From NCBI GenBank assembly GCA_025357895.1, contig JANYLL010000169.1:1-16043 (forward strand): a stretch of 16,043 nucleotides of DNA, given 5' to 3'. The notes below the pieces were generated by a model. It was not told the origin of the DNA, made no database searches, and saw only the letters and a program-made list of their open reading frames with translations. Shown here one piece after another: positions 11,904-16,043 of the stretch. The first letter of the stretch is position 1. Every line of letters begins with the position of its first letter. The translations under genes and the position numbers were made by a program. This DNA comes from Ignavibacteriota bacterium (GTDB lineage Bacteria; Bacteroidota; Ignavibacteria; Palsa-1295).

Positions 11904-13598
11904 TTAAAATACTACTGCCTCCTGATACTCTCCAAACGGTACTTTTAGAACATCGATCATCTCGCCGAGCGTTACATAATCATTTGCGGCACGAATGAAA
12001 ATGGGCATTAGATTTGTATGTCCGAAAGCTGCCGCTCTGATCTCATCAATTCGTTCATCAACTGCAGCCTGAGAACGATTTGCTTTTAGCTCTTTCAATT
12101 CTTTAACTTGATTTCTCTCAACTTCCGCTCCGATCTGTAATATCGGAATAGTGATCTTTTCATTTTCCTCGACATATTCATTGACGCCGACTATATATTT
12201 TTCCTTCTTATCGAGTTCGATCTGGTAGCGGTATGCTGCATCGGCTATTTCTCGTTGGAAAAATCCGGCTTCGATCGCGGCGATAACTCCGCCAAGAGCA
12301 TCGATCTTATCGAAATACGCATAAGCTTCTGCTTCGAGCCGATCGGTCTCAGCTTCTACAAAGTATGAGCCGCCAAGGGGATCAACAGTATTAATGACAC
12401 CTGTTTCGTATGCCAAAATTTGCTGAGTGCGAAGTGCTATCTTCACAGCCTTCTCTGATGGAAGAGCAAGTGTCTCGTCCATCGAATTTGTATGGAGCGA
12501 TTGCGTGCCGCCTAAAACTGCTGCCATGGCTTCGAACGCCGTACGGACAATATTATTTTCAGGCTGCTGTGCAGTGAGCGAACATCCTGCAGTCTGAGTA
12601 TGAAATCTGAGTGTCCAGGATTTCGGATTTTTCGCACCGTATTTTTCTTTCATACGTTTGGCGTAAATTCTTCGGGCAGCGCGAAGCTTTGCGATCTCTT
12701 CGAAGAAATCAATATGCGAATTAAAAAAATGTGAAATGCGCGGAGCAAAATCATCAACATCCATTCCACGCGCAATGCAATGCTCGACATAAGCAAAACC
12801 ATCGGCTAAGGTAAAAGCTAATTCCTGAGCTGCCGTCGAACCTGCTTCACGAATATGATAGCCAGAAACCGAAACGGGATTCCATTGAGGCACTTCCTTC
12901 GTGCAAAATTCTATCATATCGACGATGATACGCATCGAAGGTTCAGGTGGATAGATAAATTCTTTTTGCGCAATGTATTCCTTCAAAATATCATTCTGCA
13001 ATGTGCCCCGAAGTTTTGAATACGGCACGCCCTGTTTATCGGCAACACATAAGTAGTATGCGAAGATCATCGCAGCAGGAGAATTGATCGTCATTGAAGT
13101 GGAAACTTCTCCAAGTGGAATGCCGCTAAAAAGTTTTTCCATATCTTTCAACGAACTAATCGCTACGCCGCAGATTCCCACTTCACCTTCGCTCCACGGA
13201 TCATCGGCATCGCGCCCCATCAGTGTCGGAAGATCGAACGCTGTTGAAAGTCCGGTCTGACCATGAGCTAATAAATACTTGAATCTGGAATTCGTATCTT
13301 CCGGTGATCCGAATCCGGCGAATTGCCGCATCGTCCAGACCTTGCCGCGATACCCATTGGGATGAATGCCACGTGTATAAGGATAATCTCCCGGAAAACC
13401 AATTTTTTCCTCGAAGTCATGTGGGGTACTATCCTTCGGAGTGTAAAGTGTATCAAGCGGTTTGCCCGATAATGTCGTATGCTTCCAACCGGTCGTCTTG
13501 CCTTTAGCATCACGTTCTTCCCACCGATTCTTGGCTTCAAGATACTCAAGGCTTGTCTCAAAAGTCGATTTACCGTTCGTAGAAATACCGTTTTTCAT
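11904..13598 (-). CDS. icmA: B12-dependent acyl-CoA mutase large subunit, isobutyryl-CoA mutase-like
   Basis: This is a 564-residue catalytic TIM-barrel subunit of the methylmalonyl-CoA mutase superfamily, ending before any cobalamin-binding domain. TRGIHPNGYRGKVWTMRQFAGFG opens the barrel. LQNDILKE, SGYHIREAGSTAAQE (the conserved His near 248), FHTQTAG and LGGTQSLHTNSMDE follow. Aligned from memory with P. shermanii MutB, the carboxylate-binding pair Tyr89/Arg207 becomes Phe (codon 13320-13322) and Gln (codon 12966-12968). Phe/Gln is the known signature of isobutyryl-CoA mutase (Phe80/Gln198 in Streptomyces IcmA, about 566 residues). It therefore probably interconverts isobutyryl-CoA and n-butyryl-CoA or a related monocarboxyl acyl-CoA, not methylmalonyl-CoA. 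I chose the ATG at 13598, with AGG 9-10 nt upstream. An in-frame TTG lies two codons earlier. The small B12-binding subunit must be encoded elsewhere. The symbol is by analogy. Confidence 0.85.
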   Translation of the reverse strand: MKNGISTNGKSTFETSLEYLEAKNRWEERDAKGKTTGWKHTTLSGKPLDTLYTPKDSTPHDFEEKIGFPGDYPYTRGIHPNGYRGKVWTMRQFAGFGSPEDTNSRFKYLLAHGQTGLSTAFDLPTLMGRDADDPWSEGEVGICGVAISSLKDMEKLFSGIPLGEVSTSMTINSPAAMIFAYYLCVADKQGVPYSKLRGTLQNDILKEYIAQKEFIYPPEPSMRIIVDMIEFCTKEVPQWNPVSVSGYHIREAGSTAAQELAFTLADGFAYVEHCIARGMDVDDFAPRISHFFNSHIDFFEEIAKLRAARRIYAKRMKEKYGAKNPKSWTLRFHTQTAGCSLTAQQPENNIVRTAFEAMAAVLGGTQSLHTNSMDETLALPSEKAVKIALRTQQILAYETGVINTVDPLGGSYFVEAETDRLEAEAYAYFDKIDALGGVIAAIEAGFFQREIADAAYRYQIELDKKEKYIVGVNEYVEENEKITIPILQIGAEVERNQVKELKELKANRSQAAVDERIDEIRAAAFGHTNLMPIFIRAANDYVTLGEMIDVLKVPFGEYQEAVVF

Positions 13599-13604
13599 AT
13601 ACAA

Positions 13605-13838
13605 TAACCTGATTTTAACTAAAGCCTAAAACGAGCAGATACTGCGGAAGGTTGCGAAATGCGGAACTGAAATCCGGTCAAAAACAAATGACGTATACTT
13701 AACCGAAAGCTCTGCATATTTAGGTAAACCGGATTCCAATTGCTGCCTATGCAGTAAATGTTTCATCCGAGACCGTCAAAGAATAGGCGGAAAGTCTAAA
13801 TCTGCAGAGTAATATTTTTAAAGAAAGAATTATCTGCT
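13605..13838. other. Divergent intergenic region with interleaved inverted repeats
   Basis: AATCCGGT (13671-13678) pairs with ACCGGATT (13728-13735). CTGCATA (13712-13718) pairs with TATGCAG (13748-13754). CTGCCTAT (13743-13750) pairs with ATAGGCGG (13783-13790), including one G-U pair on the plus strand. The first two pairings interleave as in a pseudoknot, and the second and third are mutually exclusive. I see no cobalamin-riboswitch box (GCCACTG type) upstream of the B12-dependent mutase. The element could be a leader RNA for either flanking gene or a set of operators. Confidence 0.4.
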
Positions 13839-14024
13839 ATGTCACAATCCACAAATACATCAGATGTTTTGATCCCCCCGACAACCACTCCCCAACCTCA
13901 GCCCGTACCCCCTGAGCAGTCACCGATAAAACCTCAGGAAGTACCATATCCTCAAGAACCTATTCCCGGTGAGCCAATGAAGCCATCACCTATTCCGCCG
14001 CCGCCGATTCCGCCTCAGGCATAA
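13839..14024 (+). CDS. Proline-rich micro-protein of unknown function
   Basis: This predicted 61-residue peptide is about 40 percent proline (PQPQPVPPEQ, PSPIPPPPIPPQA), with Gln, Glu and Thr. It has no signal peptide, Cys or hydrophobic helix. Such a chain would be extended polyproline-II and disordered. It begins MSQSTNTSDVLIPP after a purine-rich AAAGAAAG located 11-18 nt upstream. Similar short Pro-rich proteins are annotated in many Bacteroidota, cyanobacteria and other groups without known function. It lies 119 bp before the sugar kinase on the same strand, separated by an AT-rich hairpin. It may be a real small gene, because Pro codons dominate consistently in one frame. Alternatively it could be C-rich non-coding sequence that happens to be open. 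Confidence 0.5.
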   Translation: MSQSTNTSDVLIPPTTTPQPQPVPPEQSPIKPQEVPYPQEPIPGEPMKPSPIPPPPIPPQA

Positions 14025-14051
14025 CTTCGGATGAATGTAAAATTAAAAATT

Positions 14052-14098
14052 TAAAATGTAAAATTGGTCATATCGCTGAACTTAATTTTTACATTTTA
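14052..14098. terminator. AT-rich inverted repeat between the micro-ORF and the kinase gene
   Basis: TAAAATGTAAAA (14052-14063) pairs perfectly with TTTTACATTTTA (14087-14098) over 12 bp, with a 23-nt loop. The flanks are low-complexity A/T with further copies of the ATGTAAAA word. It starts 27 nt after the micro-ORF stop. It may be a terminator or an intergenic repeat unit. Confidence 0.4.
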
Positions 14099-14143
14099 CA
14101 TTTCATAGGTTCTCAATTCAATTCAAAATTTTAATTCTAAGAA

Positions 14144-15121
14144 ATGTCATTACTCATTGTCGGTTCGCTTGCTGTTGATACGATCGAAACACCGTTTGAT
14201 AAGCGCGAAAGAGCTTTAGGCGGAAGCGCTACTTATATATCACTTGCAGCAAGTTATTTTGCTCATGGCTCTGATATCGGGCTTGTCGGAGTTGTCGGTG
14301 AAGACTTTCCGCAGCATGCGTGGAATCTCTTTAAGAAAAAAGACTTCGATACTTCCGGCATCGAAGTCATCAAAGGCGGCAAGACTTTTTTCTGGTCCGG
14401 GAAATATCATTACGATATGAATACTCGCGATACTCTTGCCACCGATCTGAATGTCTTCGCAGATTTTAAACCTAAAGTACCGGCTAAAGCTGCATCTCCG
14501 GATTATCTTGTTCTCGGCAATATCGCTCCAAGCCTTCAGCTTGATGTGATTAAGCAAATGAAGAAAAAACCGAAACTCATCATCTGCGACACAATGAACT
14601 TCTGGATCACCGGAGCGAAAGATGATCTGATAAAAACTCTTTCAAAAGTAAATGCTCTTGTTATCAATGACGGCGAAGCACGCTTGCTCGTAGATCATCC
14701 GAGTCTTGTCGTCTGTGGTCATAAACTGCAGGAAATGCTTGCTCCTGATGATCACCGAATCGTCATTATCAAAAAAGGAGAGCATGGAGCTTTACTCTTT
14801 TACAACAAATTTATTTTCTCCGCTCCGGCATATCCTCTGGAAGAAATTTTCGATCCGACCGGCGCCGGTGATAGTTTCATGGGCGGATTGATCGGGTACC
14901 TGACTCGTTGGGATACGATCCAATATGCAACAGTAAAACGTGCTGTAGTTTATGGAACAGTGCTCGCAAGTTTCTGCTGCTCGAAATTTTCTACTGAAGG
15001 CATCGAAGATCTTTCGATGGATCAGATCTATAAACGATTCAGAGAATTACAATCCATCTCTACCTTTGAAGATGAACCGTACCGGACGAAGTCCCCGGAT
15101 AGCGCTGCAGGCACGATGTAA
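14144..15121 (+). CDS. PfkB/ribokinase-family sugar kinase
   Basis: This 325-residue cytosolic kinase belongs to the ribokinase fold. The N-terminus MSLLIVGSLAVDTIETPF and GGSATYISLAASYF (substrate-site glycines and first lid strand) are family-typical. LVINDGEARLL lies in the middle. The PfkB signature 2, DPTGAGDSFMGGLIGYL, is at 237-253, with Asp243 as the expected catalytic base and GAG as the anion hole. The substrate is unknown: the family covers ribose, fructose, tagatose-6-phosphate, nucleosides and others, and this subgroup is common in FCB bacteria without an assigned sugar. The short tail after residue 300 is Ser/Arg/Pro-rich and looks disordered. The ATG at 14144 is preceded by AT-rich sequence with no clear ribosome site. 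It converges with the degP-like gene across a repeat-built inverted repeat. Confidence 0.9.
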   Translation: MSLLIVGSLAVDTIETPFDKRERALGGSATYISLAASYFAHGSDIGLVGVVGEDFPQHAWNLFKKKDFDTSGIEVIKGGKTFFWSGKYHYDMNTRDTLATDLNVFADFKPKVPAKAASPDYLVLGNIAPSLQLDVIKQMKKKPKLIICDTMNFWITGAKDDLIKTLSKVNALVINDGEARLLVDHPSLVVCGHKLQEMLAPDDHRIVIIKKGEHGALLFYNKFIFSAPAYPLEEIFDPTGAGDSFMGGLIGYLTRWDTIQYATVKRAVVYGTVLASFCCSKFSTEGIEDLSMDQIYKRFRELQSISTFEDEPYRTKSPDSAAGTM

Positions 15122-15132
15122 AACAGAATTCT

Positions 15133-15275
15133 GAACGGAGTCGACGCGATCCGAGAGCGGCAGACTCAGAGAGAAATCTATTAATAAAAATAAGTCCTTA
15201 CTTCTTTTACACAGCAAGCTTGGATTTATTTTTATTTAAGATTTCTCACTTCGGCTCCGCATCCGTTCGAAATGA
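15133..15275. repeat. Two facing copies of a GTCATTTCGA/GAGAAATCT-type dispersed repeat
   Basis: Minus-strand copy (15275-15222): it begins GTCATTTCGAACGGA, continues to GTGAGAAATCT and ends in TAAATAAAAATAAATCC. Plus-strand copy (about 15133-15197): it begins GAACGGAGTCGACG, reaches GAGAGAAATCT and ends in TAATAAAAATAAGTCC. Their inner ends, 15171-15197 and 15222-15247, match over about 24 of 27 positions in inverted orientation and can form one long stem with a 24-nt loop. The element lies between convergent genes and may serve as a bidirectional terminator. Confidence 0.65.
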
Positions 15276-15284
15276 CAATCTATT

Positions 15285-16043
15285 TTAATCTTTCGGCACT
15301 CTGATCGCTATAGCTCTCTTGTCTCCCTTATCGTCAATGAGTGTAACGAAGATCGAACGTCCTTTTGCAGCATTCATAGCTTTCTCGAATTCATCGACAT
15401 TTTTTACCGGCTTCAGATCAACTGCCGTAACGACTTTTCCGATCAGCCCTATGCCTCTGTCATACGCTTCGGAGCCAGGCACAGTATTGGTGATATACAC
15501 TCCGCCCTTTGTATCATACTTATCTTTTTCGCTTGCATTCAAATTGCGGATCGTCACACCGATATTATCAATTGTTGCCGTTTGTTTCATCGGCTGGGCT
15601 TCGGGCGATTTTTGCATATCTTCTTCCGATTTATCGTTCGATGCGACATCAGTTCGCGGACGAAGAGTTACATTCTTATCGATCTCTTTACCATTGCGCC
15701 AAACTTTCAGCGAAACGTTATCACCGGCATGATGCAATGCAATAAGTCCCTGCAATTGATTTGATTCATTGGTTTCCTGTCCGTCAACCGAAAGAATAAC
15801 ATCGCCTTCTTTAAGTCCGGCTGCTTCACCGGCGCTGCCTTTAACGACATTATCAATACGTACTCCGCGGGGCACGTTCAAGCCAAGCGCTTCTGCTTCG
15901 GTCTGATCGATCGCCTTAATATTGACGCCGATATATCCGCGATTAACATGACCTAATTTAATAAGATCATTTGCAACAGTTTTAGCAAGATTGATCGGAA
16001 TTGCAACACGCACCGGAATGTTTGCCGGATATGGTTTTGCAAT
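15285..16043 (-). CDS. degP: DegP/HtrA-family serine protease, C-terminal part (cut by window edge)
   Basis: About 253 C-terminal residues of a trypsin-fold periplasmic protease are present. The 5' part, with the His-Asp-Ser triad, lies beyond 16043. The segment begins at the end of the protease domain (PVRVAIPINLAKTVANDLIKLGHVNRGYIGV). PDZ1 follows (GVNIKAIDQTEAEALGL to WRNGKEIDKNVTLRPR), with the carboxylate-binding loop and GLKEGDVILSVDG. A linker leads to PDZ2 (IGVTIRNLNASEKDKYD to VTLIDDKGDKRAIAIRVPKD). Two PDZ domains fit DegP/DegQ, which degrade or refold misfolded envelope proteins. The usual GxGFAIP before the first PDZ reads PVRVAIP here, a modest departure. The in-frame GTG at 16013 is an internal codon, not a start. 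The stop lies 10 nt beyond the GTCATTTCGA repeat. Confidence 0.9.
   Translation of the reverse strand: MAKPYPANIPVRVAIPINLAKTVANDLIKLGHVNRGYIGVNIKAIDQTEAEALGLNVPRGVRIDNVVKGSAGEAAGLKEGDVILSVDGQETNESNQLQGLIALHHAGDNVSLKVWRNGKEIDKNVTLRPRTDVASNDKSEEDMQKSPEAQPMKQTATIDNIGVTIRNLNASEKDKYDTKGGVYITNTVPGSEAYDRGIGLIGKVVTAVDLKPVKNVDEFEKAMNAAKGRSIFVTLIDDKGDKRAIAIRVPKD

Noticed and set aside
13605..13760. Cobalamin riboswitch before the B12-dependent mutase
   Set aside because: The conserved B12-box and the rest of the core are not seen on the minus strand. Only unrelated short inverted repeats are present.
1..16043. CRISPR array, defence island, prophage or insertion sequence
   Set aside because: No regularly spaced direct repeats, transposase, integrase or recognised defence gene is present. 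The hicBA pair alone does not make a defence island.

Overview
The window is chromosomal DNA, with about eleven well-supported protein genes, several small or hypothetical ones, and one small bacterial SRP (4.5S) RNA gene. I see no phage, insertion sequence, CRISPR array or rRNA/tRNA gene. It looks like a member of the Bacteroidota/Chlorobiota/Ignavibacteriota (FCB) group. The reasons are a YbeY with the Bacteroidota-style metal site (third His replaced by Asp in a DKT context), mostly weak or absent Shine-Dalgarno sequences, two promoters of Bacteroidota shape (TTTG-N17/18-TATTTTTG), and intergenic repeats of the GTCATTTCGA...GAGAAATCT type. The phylum call is an inference.

Layout. 1-1020: minus-strand pair of an unknown 150-residue protein and ybeY; the last codons of ybeY lie in a REP-like hairpin. 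1044-1110: heptamer tandem repeat. 1162-1635: ispF (+), convergent with a minus-strand run of an MFS efflux protein, hicB and hicA. 3283-3583: repeat relics. 3584-4300: exported DUF4412-like protein. 4352-4519: tandem palindromic repeats followed by the SRP RNA. 4520-5258: long apparently non-coding stretch leading into rng (RNase E/G family, with an unusual acidic insert). A membrane-anchored protein overlaps the rng stop. 7707-11828: tight minus-strand operon of a UbiA-family DPPR-synthase-like enzyme and two GT-C type membrane glycosyltransferases. 11904-13598: large subunit of a B12-dependent acyl-CoA mutase. 13839-14024: Pro-rich micro-ORF. 14144-15121: PfkB sugar kinase. 15171-15247: long inverted repeat between convergent genes. 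15285-end: 3' part of a DegP/HtrA protease gene running off the edge.

How the parts work together. Housekeeping RNA and protein-quality functions (YbeY, SRP RNA, RNase G, DegP) are interspersed with isoprenoid synthesis (IspF) and a lipid-linked-sugar module. In that module the UbiA enzyme would attach a phosphopentose to polyprenyl phosphate (itself an isoprenoid product), and the two GT-C enzymes could use lipid-linked sugars on the outer face of the inner membrane. The most noteworthy points are: the mutase carries the Phe/Gln pair of isobutyryl-CoA mutase rather than the Tyr/Arg pair of methylmalonyl-CoA mutase; the three-gene glycosylation cassette appears to have a leaderless or near-leaderless promoter; a strong hairpin lies inside the first codons of the gene after rng; and several repeats contribute coding sequence or sit at convergent gene ends. 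I found no complete new defence or mobile system.
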